Below, in pieces: positions 1 through 8,297 of a stretch of DNA of 64,000 nucleotides. Below the pieces are notes generated by a model, which worked only from the letters and a program-made list of their open reading frames with translations, was not told the DNA's origin and made no database searches. This DNA comes from Novosphingobium sp. PP1Y (GTDB lineage Bacteria > Pseudomonadota > Alphaproteobacteria > Sphingomonadales > Sphingomonadaceae), in NCBI RefSeq assembly GCF_000253255.1, contig NC_015580.1:1439001-1503000 (forward strand), written 5' to 3'. Position 1 is the first letter of the stretch, and every line of letters starts with the position of its first letter. The translations under genes were made by a program, and so were the position numbers.

Positions 1-2146
1 GCCGGCCTATGCGCAGCAGAGTGAGGAATCCACCGGCGGACTCAAAGAGATCGTCGTTACCGCCCAGAAGCAGGCGCAGAGCCAGCAGGATGTTCCGATT
101 TCGGTGACCGCTGTCACTGGCGAAAGTCTTGCCGCAGCGCAGGTCAACAATGTCGCTGACTTGTCCAACTCCATTCCGAACGTGCAGATCAACACGTTCT
201 CCAACTCGCCGGATTCGGCCGTTTTCACCATTCGCGGCGTCGGTGTCAACGATGCCGACCCCTATGTCGGCACGACGGTTTCGGTGGTCGTCGACGGTGT
301 CGTCGTCGGCGTCAACACCGCAGCGCTGCTTTCGCTGTTCGACATCGACCGGGTCGAGGTGCTGCGCGGACCGCAGGGCACCCTGTTCGGCGCCAATACG
401 ACAGGCGGCGTCATCAACGTCGTGACCAAGCAGCCGACCGGCGAACTGGGCGGCGAATTCGAAGCGGTTTACGGCAACTACAACCATGTCGAGCTCAATG
501 CCGCGCTGAACTTCCCGATCACCGACAACCTTTCGGGGAAGATCAGCGTCCTGCACAATTCGATGGACGGCTACTTCCGCAACTACGCGGACAATCGCCG
601 CATCGGCGAGCGCAACATCACCTCGCTGCGCGGTTACCTCAAGTACGCCCAGGGCAACTACGATGCGACCGTGATCGGCGAATATGTGCGCAGCCGCAAC
701 GGTTCGCAGACGGGCATCCTGCTCGCCGGCCCGGGCGAACTGTTCTACGTTCCCGGCGAGACCGAAAAGGCCTTCGATTTCAAGCGCGGTCTCAGCTACG
801 ATCAACCCGACGCGAACGATCGCGATTCCTATTCGATAACGCTGACGCAGAACCTGTCGACCGGCATCGGCGACTGGACCTCGATCACCAGCTATCGCGA
901 CTATGACAACGACCTCTATTCGGACGACGATGCGACCACGCTGGTGCTTCTGCAGACGCACCGCCGGATCAAGCATCACCAGTTCAGCCAGGAACTGCGC
1001 GACCTGGTCGACATCACCGACAGCACCCGCCTGATCGTCGGCGGCTACTACTTCCGCCAGCACTACACGCTGGACCAGCAGGGCAAGCTCGACGGCTTCC
1101 TGCCGGGTCTCGGCCAGCCGCAGACGCAGGAGCAGACCAACTGGTCGATCTCCGGCTTCGCGCAGCTTTACCAGGACATAACGCCCGACCTGCGCCTGCA
1201 GGCCGGCATTCGCTATAGCCATGAAAAGACCGACGCGGTTTCCACGACGGCCAACACCATCAATCCGGACGGGGTCGCGACTTTCGACGATCCTCTGATC
1301 CCGGGCTCGCTGATCGTCGCGAGTGGCAAGAAGGCATGGAACAACGTCGGCTGGAAGGTCGGGCTCGACTACAAGGTCACGCCTGACGTCATGTTGTACA
1401 GCTACTATGCGCGCGGCTTCAAGTCGGGCGGCTTTACCGGGCGCATCGTCTTGGCCGAGGACATCGGTCCGTTCGATCCCGAAAAGCTCGACACTATCGA
1501 AGCCGGGTTCAAGGCAGACCTGCTCGACCGCCACCTGCGCGTGAACCTCGCCGCATTCTACAATTTCTACAAGAACATGCAGGTGGTGCAGAACATCACC
1601 TATCCCTCAGGCGCGAACTCGGCATCGATCGCCAATGCGGGCAAGGCTGAAACGAAGGGCTTCGAACTGGAGATCACCGCCGCGCCGGTGAATGGGCTGA
1701 CCCTGACCGGCGCGCTGGCCTACCTCGATGCCAAGTACAAGGAATACGACACCCAGATCCTGGACCCGGCAACGGGCGGCCTGGTTCCGGCTTCCTATGC
1801 CGGAAACAGCCTCATGAACTCGCCGAAGTGGAACGCCTCGTTCGGCGCCAACTGGCAGATGGCGCTTGGAAATGGTACACTGACCGCGAACGGACTGTAC
1901 AGCTACACCAGCTCCAAGTTCACCAGCTATACGAACCTTCCGGTGGAACGTGTCGGGCCGGTAGAGCTGGTCAATGCCAGCCTGAACTGGGGGCCTGACG
2001 ATGCCGGCTGGAAGATCGGCATTTACGGCCGCAACCTGTTCGACGAGAAGTATTTCAACCAGAAGCTGAGCCTGGCCGGCATCGGTACGTTGGCCTCGCT
2101 CGGGGCGCCGCGCGAATACGGCGCGACCTTCCGCTACAGCTTCTGA
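1..2146 (+). CDS. TonB-dependent receptor (5' end outside window)
   Basis: Outer-membrane TonB-dependent receptor for energised uptake of a large or hydrophobic ligand. The gene is cut by the left edge; the reading frame is open from base 2. The visible start has AYAQQ, which looks like the end of a signal peptide, followed by the TonB-box-like KEIVVTAQK. The plug domain carries the hallmark VEVLRGPQGTLFG and GGVINVVTK motifs. The rest is a long beta-barrel ending in a terminal aromatic (RYSF), typical of outer-membrane insertion. It lies about 150 bases upstream of a Rieske oxygenase on the same strand, so it probably imports the substrate of this cluster. Sphingomonad receptors of this type serve many ligands, and the ligand is not predictable here. 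Confidence 0.93.
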   Translation, partial: PAYAQQSEESTGGLKEIVVTAQKQAQSQQDVPISVTAVTGESLAAAQVNNVADLSNSIPNVQINTFSNSPDSAVFTIRGVGVNDADPYVGTTVSVVVDGVVVGVNTAALLSLFDIDRVEVLRGPQGTLFGANTTGGVINVVTKQPTGELGGEFEAVYGNYNHVELNAALNFPITDNLSGKISVLHNSMDGYFRNYADNRRIGERNITSLRGYLKYAQGNYDATVIGEYVRSRNGSQTGILLAGPGELFYVPGETEKAFDFKRGLSYDQPDANDRDSYSITLTQNLSTGIGDWTSITSYRDYDNDLYSDDDATTLVLLQTHRRIKHHQFSQELRDLVDITDSTRLIVGGYYFRQHYTLDQQGKLDGFLPGLGQPQTQEQTNWSISGFAQLYQDITPDLRLQAGIRYSHEKTDAVSTTANTINPDGVATFDDPLIPGSLIVASGKKAWNNVGWKVGLDYKVTPDVMLYSYYARGFKSGGFTGRIVLAEDIGPFDPEKLDTIEAGFKADLLDRHLRVNLAAFYNFYKNMQVVQNITYPSGANSASIANAGKAETKGFELEITAAPVNGLTLTGALAYLDAKYKEYDTQILDPATGGLVPASYAGNSLMNSPKWNASFGANWQMALGNGTLTANGLYSYTSSKFTSYTNLPVERVGPVELVNASLNWGPDDAGWKIGIYGRNLFDEKYFNQKLSLAGIGTLASLGAPREYGATFRYSF

Positions 2147-2156
2147 CAATGGGAGA

Positions 2157-2223
2157 GGCAAGGTTGCTCGATAGGACGCAATCGCGGGGTTTCGGTCCCG
2201 TCGCGGAGATCCGCGACCTTGCC
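2157..2223 (+). promoter_or_regulatory. Nested inverted repeats in the leader between receptor and Rieske gene
   Basis: Two perfect 8-base inverted repeats share this leader. GTCGCGGA (2200-2207) and TCCGCGAC (2210-2217) form a tight dyad. GGCAAGGT (2157-2164) and ACCTTGCC (2216-2223) form a longer-range pair that overlaps the first by two bases, so only one can form as RNA. No T-tract follows, so this is not a normal terminator. It may be an operator or an mRNA switch between the two genes. Function is inferred only. Confidence 0.35.
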
Positions 2224-2294
2224 GCTCGCCGCAAATTCGATTTCAGCCCGCAATGCTGGCGGCCAGCCCCCGGAAGTCGAGAAGGAACCAGACC

Positions 2295-3617
2295 ATGAAC
2301 GTTCAGGCCAATATCTCACGTTATTCGAAGGAGTTCGATCAGCCGGTGCGCGGCGATACGATCACCGCCGATCGCTACATCTCCAAGGAGTGGATGGACA
2401 AGGAGATGAAGCATCTCTGGCCCAAGGTCTGGCACCTGGGCGGTGTCCTTGCCGAACTGGAGGAGCCAGGCGACATCATCCGCCACAACTTCGCCAAGGA
2501 ATCGGTAATCATGGTGAAGCAGGAGGACGGCTCGGTCCGCGCCTTCTACAATTCCTGTCCGCACCGCGGCAACCGCCTCGTCCTTGGCGATGCGACCAGC
2601 GTTCCGCGCATCGTCTGCGGCTACCACAACTGGACCTTTGACCTCGACGGGACACTGGCCAGGGTACAGGATCCCGACGACTTCGAGGGCGGTAGCCCCT
2701 GCGGCAAGGTGCACCTGTCCGAGCTGCGCTGCGAGACGTGGGGCCCGTTCGTGTTCTGGTGCATGGACGATGATGTCCCGCCGCTGCTGGAATGGCTCTC
2801 GCCGTTCCCCGAACGCCTGAAGGGCTATGGCCTCGACAACTGGGTGCGCGTGCTCAACCTGTCGGCGGACTGCGAGTTCAACTGGAAGATCATCCGCGAC
2901 AACTTCAACGAATCCTACCACCTGCCGACGATCCATCCGGAACTGTCGACCTTCATCAACGACGGGCTGCCCGATACGCTGTTCGAAATGTACCCGTCGG
3001 GCCACAACTCGATGTGGATGAAGGGCCACCAGGCCACCACGCGCCAGGACTTCCACACTACCGAGGTTCCCGCCCCGCTCGACGAGATCGCGGCGGCCTG
3101 GGGCATCGATCCGGCGCAATACAACGGTCATACCGGCGACCTGCGCCAGGCGATCATCGAGGCCAAGCGCAAGCTCGGTCCGGGCCGCGGCTACAAGAAC
3201 TACGACGACATGACCGACCAGCAGCTGGTGGACTATTTCCACTGCACGCTGTTCCCGAACCTCACGATCACGATGAGCCCGGAGCAGTGCCAGATCCTGC
3301 GCACCGAACCGCATCCCACCGATCCGGAAAAGTGCGTTTTCCAGCACTGGTGCCTTTACCCGCCGGTGGAAGGCATGAAGGAAGTCGTCACGCCGATCGG
3401 CAACCTGCCGCTTCGTCATGACGCTGAGGCTCGCCACTCGGTCTACGGTGACGGCGTGAGTCTGGGCTTCGTTGCCGACCAGGACCTTTCGATCGGTACC
3501 AGCCAGCAGCAGGGCCTCAACTCCCGCGGCTTCAAGGGCTGCATCCTGCCTGGTCAGGAAAAGCGCGTTCAGCGCTTCCACGAACTGCTGAATGACATGG
3601 TCCAGGGCAAGGACTGA
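2295..3617 (+). CDS. Rieske aromatic ring-hydroxylating oxygenase, alpha subunit (copy 1)
   Basis: Terminal oxygenase component, 440 aa, that activates O2 at a mononuclear iron using electrons passed through a Rieske [2Fe-2S] cluster. Rieske ligands are C88/H90 (CPHRGNR) and C108/H111 (CGYHNW). The catalytic iron site is NESYHLPTIH with H209 and H214 after D202. The start at 2295 is chosen because GAAGGAACC lies just upstream; the frame is open further upstream without a ribosome-binding site. It is clearly paralogous to the oxygenase at 4253 (same PHRGNRLV-like, NFNESYH and FPNLT segments). No beta subunit, ferredoxin or reductase gene is adjacent. The substrate is unknown; hydroxylation or O-/N-dealkylation are both possible. 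Confidence 0.92.
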   Translation: MNVQANISRYSKEFDQPVRGDTITADRYISKEWMDKEMKHLWPKVWHLGGVLAELEEPGDIIRHNFAKESVIMVKQEDGSVRAFYNSCPHRGNRLVLGDATSVPRIVCGYHNWTFDLDGTLARVQDPDDFEGGSPCGKVHLSELRCETWGPFVFWCMDDDVPPLLEWLSPFPERLKGYGLDNWVRVLNLSADCEFNWKIIRDNFNESYHLPTIHPELSTFINDGLPDTLFEMYPSGHNSMWMKGHQATTRQDFHTTEVPAPLDEIAAAWGIDPAQYNGHTGDLRQAIIEAKRKLGPGRGYKNYDDMTDQQLVDYFHCTLFPNLTITMSPEQCQILRTEPHPTDPEKCVFQHWCLYPPVEGMKEVVTPIGNLPLRHDAEARHSVYGDGVSLGFVADQDLSIGTSQQQGLNSRGFKGCILPGQEKRVQRFHELLNDMVQGKD

Positions 3618-3622
3618 TCTTG

Positions 3623-4180
3623 GTGAACCTTCCCGCTCCCGGTGTCCCGGGCCGCCATGTCATGCAGGTTGCGCTGATGGTCGACGATATCGAGACCGCC
3701 TGCACGCGCTGGACCCAGACCACCGGGATCGGGCCGTTCCTCGTCGTCCCGCACATCGAGGTCGCCGAATACGCCTATCGCGGCAAGAAGGCTGCCGGCC
3801 TCGATTTCTCGGTCGCCATCGCCCAGTCGGGCGGTGTGCAGATCGAGCTCGTGCAGCAGCACTGCGACAGCCCCTCCGCCTATCGCGACACCATCGCGAA
3901 GGGTGAGGGGGGATTTCATCACCTCGCCATCTATACCGGCGACTACGATGCGGTTTACGCCAGCTATGTCGATCAGGGTTTCGTCGCCGCGGTCGATGGA
4001 GAGTTCGGCGGCTTCCGTTTCAGCTATATCGATACCAGCAAATCGATCGGCTGCATGATCGAGCTGATCGAGGAAAATCCGATCCAGACCGATTTCTTCG
4101 AGCGCGTTGCCGCAGCCGCAGAGGGCTGGGACGGCGTGACCGATCCTATCCGCCCCGGATTTCCTGCCGAGGCGCAATAA
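3623..4180 (+). CDS. VOC-superfamily protein (glyoxalase/bleomycin-resistance fold), copy 1
   Basis: Protein of 185 aa with the paired beta-alpha-beta-beta-beta VOC fold. Candidate metal ligands are the Glu in VQIELV, the His in GFHHLAIYT and the Glu in MIELIE. The first position, usually His, reads MQVALMV, so Gln may replace it. The C-terminus carries WDGVTDPIR, also seen as WDGSDPIR at the end of the VOC protein at 22459, marking the two as one subfamily. The start is uncertain: GTG at 3623 or TTG at 3620, both behind AAGGA. It lies five bases after the Rieske stop, so it is cotranscribed. VOC members include epimerases, lyases and extradiol dioxygenases; the reaction here is not assignable. 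Confidence 0.82.
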   Translation: MNLPAPGVPGRHVMQVALMVDDIETACTRWTQTTGIGPFLVVPHIEVAEYAYRGKKAAGLDFSVAIAQSGGVQIELVQQHCDSPSAYRDTIAKGEGGFHHLAIYTGDYDAVYASYVDQGFVAAVDGEFGGFRFSYIDTSKSIGCMIELIEENPIQTDFFERVAAAAEGWDGVTDPIRPGFPAEAQ

Positions 4181-4252
4181 CCAGAACGGAAATACAAGAA
4201 AAACCCGACCCGGTGCGTCGCGGAGAAGGCCGGGACAGAAGGAAAGTCTGCC

Positions 4253-5599
4253 ATGACAAGATATCTCGAAGTCCCAGAAAAAGCCGCGACCTATCCCACG
4301 CACCCTTCGGCCCAGTTTCCCAAGGCGCGCGGTGATGCGGTCACCGGAGACCGCTATTATTCCAGGGAATTCGCGGAGCGCGAATGGGAACACATGTGGA
4401 AGCGCGTGTGGCACGTGGGCGGGCGTGAAAGCCAGCTCGAAGAGCCGGGCGATTTCATCACGCACAACTTCCGCCATGAATCGGTGATCATGATCCGGCA
4501 GGAAGACGGCTCGATCCGCGCTTTCTTCAATGTCTGCCAGCATCGCGGGAACCGCCTCGTCAACGTCGAGGAGGGGGGCGTCGCCAAGCATCTGACCTGC
4601 CCGTACCACAACTGGAAGTGGAACATTGACGGCGCTCTCGACGAAGTGCAGGACCCCGAGGACTTTCCGCAAGGTAACCCTTGCGATAACCTGCGGATGA
4701 AGGAAGTGCCCTGCGAAACATGGGGCGGCTTCGTCTTCTACAGCTTCGATCCCAATGCGCTGCCGCTGCAGGAATATCTCGACCCGGTACCGCAACTGCT
4801 TGGCAACCGCGATCTGGCGAACTGGAAGCGCGTCGTCTGGCTGACCCTGCGCGTGAACACCAACTGGAAGTTCGCCTCGGACAACTTCAACGAGTCCTAT
4901 CACATCCCGGCCGTGCACCCGCAGTTCCAGCCGATGATCGACGATCACTACTCGACGACGATCTTCGAGATGTACCCGCAGGGGCACAACCGCATGATCG
5001 AGAAACTACAGCCCTCCAGCCGCTACGAAAGTTCGGTCAACGTCATGCCGCTGTGGGCCGACGTGCTGAAGGAATGGGATCTCGACCCGTCCGAATTCGA
5101 AGGCAAGGCGCAGGAAGCGCGCAAGGCCCTGCAGGAAGCACGGCGCCGGCTGGGCCCTGAGCGGGGCCATCATCACTTTGCGACGATGAGCGACGATGAA
5201 CTGACCGACCAGTTCCATCAAACCTGCTTTCCGAACCTGACGCTGACCGGCACCCCTGAGGGCCTGCACATGTTCCGGACCGAACCCGATCCGGAAGACC
5301 CCAACTGGTCGACCTTCGACTACTGGTACATGGTTCCCGAGATCGAGGGCGCCGACGAAGTCGCCACGCTCTATGGCATGCGTCCCTACGAGGAGGCTGA
5401 GCACGAGACCGCGCTGTTCGGTGAGAAGAAGGCCGCGATCGCGCAGGGCGACTTCCTGTCGCAGGACCTGTCGCTGGCTGTGACCCAGCAGAAGGGCCTG
5501 CAATCGATGGGCTTCGACCGCGCCTATCTGGCCGAACAGGAAACCCGCATCAGCCGCTTCCACGAGGTCATCAACGACTATCTCGAAGGGCGCCGCTGA
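4253..5599 (+). CDS. Rieske aromatic ring-hydroxylating oxygenase, alpha subunit (copy 2)
   Basis: Second terminal oxygenase alpha subunit, 448 aa. Rieske ligands are C95/H97 (CQHRGNR) and C116/H119 (CPYHNW). The iron site is NESYHIPAVH with H217 and H222, preceded by D210. ATG at 4253 follows a good ribosome-binding site (AAGGAAAG). It is a close paralogue of the oxygenase at 2295 and separated from it by one VOC gene, so the pair could act as a heteromer or on successive intermediates. As with copy 1, no redox partner is encoded nearby. A GC-rich hairpin follows the gene. Confidence 0.92.
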   Translation: MTRYLEVPEKAATYPTHPSAQFPKARGDAVTGDRYYSREFAEREWEHMWKRVWHVGGRESQLEEPGDFITHNFRHESVIMIRQEDGSIRAFFNVCQHRGNRLVNVEEGGVAKHLTCPYHNWKWNIDGALDEVQDPEDFPQGNPCDNLRMKEVPCETWGGFVFYSFDPNALPLQEYLDPVPQLLGNRDLANWKRVVWLTLRVNTNWKFASDNFNESYHIPAVHPQFQPMIDDHYSTTIFEMYPQGHNRMIEKLQPSSRYESSVNVMPLWADVLKEWDLDPSEFEGKAQEARKALQEARRRLGPERGHHHFATMSDDELTDQFHQTCFPNLTLTGTPEGLHMFRTEPDPEDPNWSTFDYWYMVPEIEGADEVATLYGMRPYEEAEHETALFGEKKAAIAQGDFLSQDLSLAVTQQKGLQSMGFDRAYLAEQETRISRFHEVINDYLEGRR

Positions 5600-5617
5600 T
5601 CGCCTGATATTCCCCTC

Positions 5618-5653
5618 GGGGCCGGCAGCCGGGCAGGTTGCCGGCCCCATTTC
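5618..5653 (+). terminator. Hairpin after second Rieske gene, possible attenuator
   Basis: Perfect 10-bp stem GGGGCCGGCA (5618-5627) / TGCCGGCCCC (5639-5648) with an 11-base loop, followed by ATTT. It lies between the oxygenase and the SnoaL-like gene. It may partly terminate transcription or stabilise the upstream mRNA. The T-run is short, so complete termination is doubtful. Confidence 0.45.
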
Positions 5654-5685
5654 CCAAGATGTCAGACCTGAGAGGATTACCGTAG

Positions 5686-6105
5686 ATGACCGCTTGCCCG
5701 ATCGAGGACCGCCTCGCCATTCAGGACCTGTTGATCTCCTACGCTCACGCGGTGGACAGTCTGCACGACATCGACGGCATTCTCGACGTCTTTGTGGAGG
5801 ACGCGGTGTTCGACCTTTCGGGCATCAATTTCCCCAGCCTCAATGGACACGGTGAGATCCGCAAGTTCTTCGAGGACACTTTCGAGGTGATGTCGGCCCA
5901 TGGCCATTACCTGACCAACTTTGCAATCACCGCCTATGACGGCGATACCGCATCGATCCGCGCCTACGTGATCGGCATGGGCAAGTACAAGGCGGGCGGC
6001 GGGATTACCGTGAACGGTCGCTATTACTTCGACGTCAAACGCACCGATGCGGGCTGGAAGGCCACGCGCTACACGATGGATTTTCTCATTCCTATCGAGG
6101 CATGA
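5686..6105 (+). CDS. SnoaL-like / NTF2-fold protein
   Basis: Protein of 139 aa with the cone-shaped NTF2/SnoaL fold signature: an N-terminal IEDRLAIQDLLISYAHAVD helix, a central VFVEDAVFDLSG strand and a C-terminal GRYYFDVKRTDAGWK segment. Members are small isomerases, cyclases or dehydratases, and the beta subunits of ring-hydroxylating oxygenases share this fold. It is therefore either a separate enzyme or a beta-like partner of the upstream Rieske proteins. Its ATGA stop/start overlap with the next SDR gene shows translational coupling. The specific reaction is unknown. Confidence 0.82.
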   Translation: MTACPIEDRLAIQDLLISYAHAVDSLHDIDGILDVFVEDAVFDLSGINFPSLNGHGEIRKFFEDTFEVMSAHGHYLTNFAITAYDGDTASIRAYVIGMGKYKAGGGITVNGRYYFDVKRTDAGWKATRYTMDFLIPIEA

Positions 6106-6872
6106 TCATGGCCGGGACGGGCAGGATCGCGGGAAAGGTCGCACTGGTCACCGGGGCGGCCTCCGGTCTTGGCGAGGCGATTGTCCGCCGCTTCGTTCAG
6201 GAAGGCGCGCATGTCGTGCTGGCCGACATCGACGAGGCAGGCGGGCAGGTACTGACCGATGAACTGGGCGAGGCGGCGGCGTTCGTGAGCCTCGACGTTA
6301 CCAGCGAAGCCCAGTGGATCGACGCCTTCGAACGCGTCGAGGCGCTTCATGGCCGGATCGACGTGCTGGTCAATTGCGCGGGGATCACCACCATCGGTTC
6401 GGTCGAGGACCTCGCGCTCGATGCCTTCCGGCACGAGCTGGACGTGGATCTTGCCGGCGTATTCCTGGGCTGCAAGCACGTCATCGCGCTGATGAAGCGC
6501 ACCGGCGGGTCGGTGATCAATATCGCGTCGATGGCGAGCATTCGTGCCGCGCATTATCTGGCCGCCTACAATGCGGCGAAGGCGGGCGTTACGCACATGA
6601 CCAAGTCGATCGCGCTGCACTATGCCCGCGAGAAGTACGGCATGCGGTGCAATTCGGTGCATCCGGGCGTGATCCATACTCCGATCCTCGACAAGGTTCT
6701 GGCTCAGTCGGACAATCCCGATGCCCTTTACGCCGAGTGGGTGGCCGGCCATCCCATCGGCCGTATCGGCCAGCCCGATGAAGTGGCCGCCCTGTGCCTC
6801 TATCTCGCCAGCGACGAAAGCGCCTTTGCAACGGGGGCGGAATTCGTCATCGATGGGGGCTCGTCGCTTTAG
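6102..6872 (+). CDS. Short-chain dehydrogenase/reductase (SDR 1)
   Basis: Classical SDR of 256 aa, an NAD(P)-dependent alcohol/ketone oxidoreductase. It has the cofactor motif TGAASGLG near residue 18, NCAG, a catalytic Ser in NIASMAS, and YNAAK as the Tyr-Lys pair. The C-terminus ends VIDGGSSL as is usual. It overlaps the upstream SnoaL-like gene by four bases (ATGA). An alternative ATG at 6108 would shorten it by two residues. It probably oxidises an alcohol produced by the oxygenases. Its stop overlaps the stop of the convergent VOC gene by three bases. Confidence 0.9.
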   Translation: MIMAGTGRIAGKVALVTGAASGLGEAIVRRFVQEGAHVVLADIDEAGGQVLTDELGEAAAFVSLDVTSEAQWIDAFERVEALHGRIDVLVNCAGITTIGSVEDLALDAFRHELDVDLAGVFLGCKHVIALMKRTGGSVINIASMASIRAAHYLAAYNAAKAGVTHMTKSIALHYAREKYGMRCNSVHPGVIHTPILDKVLAQSDNPDALYAEWVAGHPIGRIGQPDEVAALCLYLASDESAFATGAEFVIDGGSSL

Positions 6873-7372
6873 ATCGGCAGGATTTCCGGGGTCTCGTGGA
6901 TTTCCAGGATCTCGAACACGTTGCCGAAGAAGTCGCGGCAGTAGGTTCCGGAGTAGCCGTGTTTGGTCCCGTCGGCATCGACGGTGATCGATGACATGTC
7001 GGGCGGCGCATGGACCGGCAGGCCCGCCGCGACGATGCGTTCGTGCACGGCTTCCAAATCCTCCACCTGTATCGCGAAGTGCGTGTAACCATATTCGTTG
7101 ACCCCGCGGCCGGGGGCGAGCGGGGCCTGCCTGGGGGCACTGTATTCGAAGACTTCGATCTGGACGTTGCCGAGGCGGCAGAAGAACTGCCTTGCGGCGC
7201 TACCTTCGAGGCCCACGATCCTGTCGATGAAGGGATTGTCGGCCCAGCTCAGCGGTTCGACTTCTTCCACCGCGCCAAGGATATCGAGATAGAATTCGCG
7301 CGCCTTGTCGAGGTCGGGAACCGACACGCCGATATGGTGCACGCCGATTACACCGGGCAGCTTGCGGGACAT
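6869..7372 (-). CDS. VOC-superfamily protein, copy 2
   Basis: Protein of 167 aa with canonical VOC metal ligands: His in GVHHIGVSV, Glu in VQIEVFE, His in THFAIQV and Glu in FEILEI. It is a better match to the classical glyoxalase/epimerase pattern than the VOC proteins at 3623 and 22459 and lacks their C-terminal WDG-DPIR motif. The start at 7372 is preferred over 7396 because AAGGAA lies nine bases upstream. It is the last gene of a four-gene leftward operon after three SDRs. The substrate is unknown. Confidence 0.82.
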   Translation of the reverse strand: MSRKLPGVIGVHHIGVSVPDLDKAREFYLDILGAVEEVEPLSWADNPFIDRIVGLEGSAARQFFCRLGNVQIEVFEYSAPRQAPLAPGRGVNEYGYTHFAIQVEDLEAVHERIVAAGLPVHAPPDMSSITVDADGTKHGYSGTYCRDFFGNVFEILEIHETPEILPI

Positions 7373-7449
7373 TGCGCGGGTTCCTTCACTTGGCATTGCA
7401 GGGCGGGAGCCGATGGTGCAGGCGGCTCCCGTAGTATCGCGATCCGGGA

Positions 7450-8229
7450 TCAGACCTGGCTGAAGCCTCCGTCCATCACGAGTTCGTCGCAGGTCATGAA
7501 GCTGGAGGCCTCGCTGGCTAGGAACACCACGCCGCCGGCCATTTCATCGGGCCGGCCCATCCTGCCGATCGGATGATTGGCGAGGATGCCCTGCATCGCG
7601 ACTTCGCGCGAGGGGACGGCGCCCATTTCGACGTAGCGGTCCATGATCGAACCGAGCATCGGCGTGTCGATGCCGCCGGGGTGCACCGAGTTGACCCGGA
7701 TGTTATAGCCCAGTGCGCCGAACTCGGCGCCAAGGCACTTGGTCAGCATCTTGATCGCGGCCTTGCTGGTGCAATAGGCGGCGTTGAACGGCGCGCCGCG
7801 CAGGCCGCCCACGCTCGAGAAATTGATGACCGACGCGCCAGCCTTGCGGGCCTTGCCGCCAGCCTTGAGCAGGTCGAGCATGATCTGCGTGCCGATGATC
7901 GCGGAATCCACGTTGATCGCGTTGACCTTGTGGAATTCGGACAGCGGCGTGTCCTCGAACTTCGTCACGATGGAGAAGCCCGCGTTGTTCACCAGCGCGT
8001 CGAGACGGCCATAGTTCTCGCGCACCAGTGCTTCCACCGCGCGCCAGTCGGCGTCGCTGGTTACGTCGTGCCTGAGGTAATGGTCGGCGCCCTCGATGTC
8101 TGCACTGTCGCGCAAGTCGGTGGCGATGACGGTGGCTCCGGCAGCCTTCATGGCCTTGACGATTTCGCGGCCTATGCCACCGGCCGCGCCGGTGACGACG
8201 GCGACGACGCCGGGAAGGGCGATGGTCAT
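7450..8229 (-). CDS. Short-chain dehydrogenase/reductase (SDR 2)
   Basis: Classical SDR of 259 aa. It has the cofactor motif TGAAGGIG, NNAG, a catalytic Ser in NFSSVGG and YCTSK as the Tyr-Lys pair, ending VMDGGFSQV. It is third in the leftward operon, 61 bases after the SDR that starts at 9109; that gap is filled by three 18-bp repeats. GGGAAG upstream of the ATG provides the ribosome-binding site. Three divergent SDRs in a row suggest stereo- or step-specific oxidation of several hydroxyl groups. Confidence 0.9.
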   Translation of the reverse strand: MTIALPGVVAVVTGAAGGIGREIVKAMKAAGATVIATDLRDSADIEGADHYLRHDVTSDADWRAVEALVRENYGRLDALVNNAGFSIVTKFEDTPLSEFHKVNAINVDSAIIGTQIMLDLLKAGGKARKAGASVINFSSVGGLRGAPFNAAYCTSKAAIKMLTKCLGAEFGALGYNIRVNSVHPGGIDTPMLGSIMDRYVEMGAVPSREVAMQGILANHPIGRMGRPDEMAGGVVFLASEASSFMTCDELVMDGGFSQV

Positions 8230-8243
8230 GGTCTTTTGTCTTC

Positions 8244-8297
8244 CCTTGTTGTGGTTACTGGCCTTGTTGTGGTTGTTGGCCTTGTAGTGGTTACTGG
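8244..8297. repeat. Three tandem imperfect 18-bp repeats between two SDR genes
   Basis: Copies lie at 8244-8261, 8262-8279 and 8280-8297, with consensus CCTTGTTGTGGTTACTGG. Copy 2 differs in its last bases (GTTGTTGG) and copy 3 has GTAGTGG. The third copy includes the TAA stop codon of the SDR gene that ends at 8291. The array fills nearly the whole intergenic spacer. Slippage or a spacing role is possible. Confidence 0.85.

Noticed and set aside
3569..4987. A 472-codon leftward open frame over the VOC and second Rieske genes
   Set aside because: It spans two genuine rightward genes and has no recognisable domain or ribosome-binding site.
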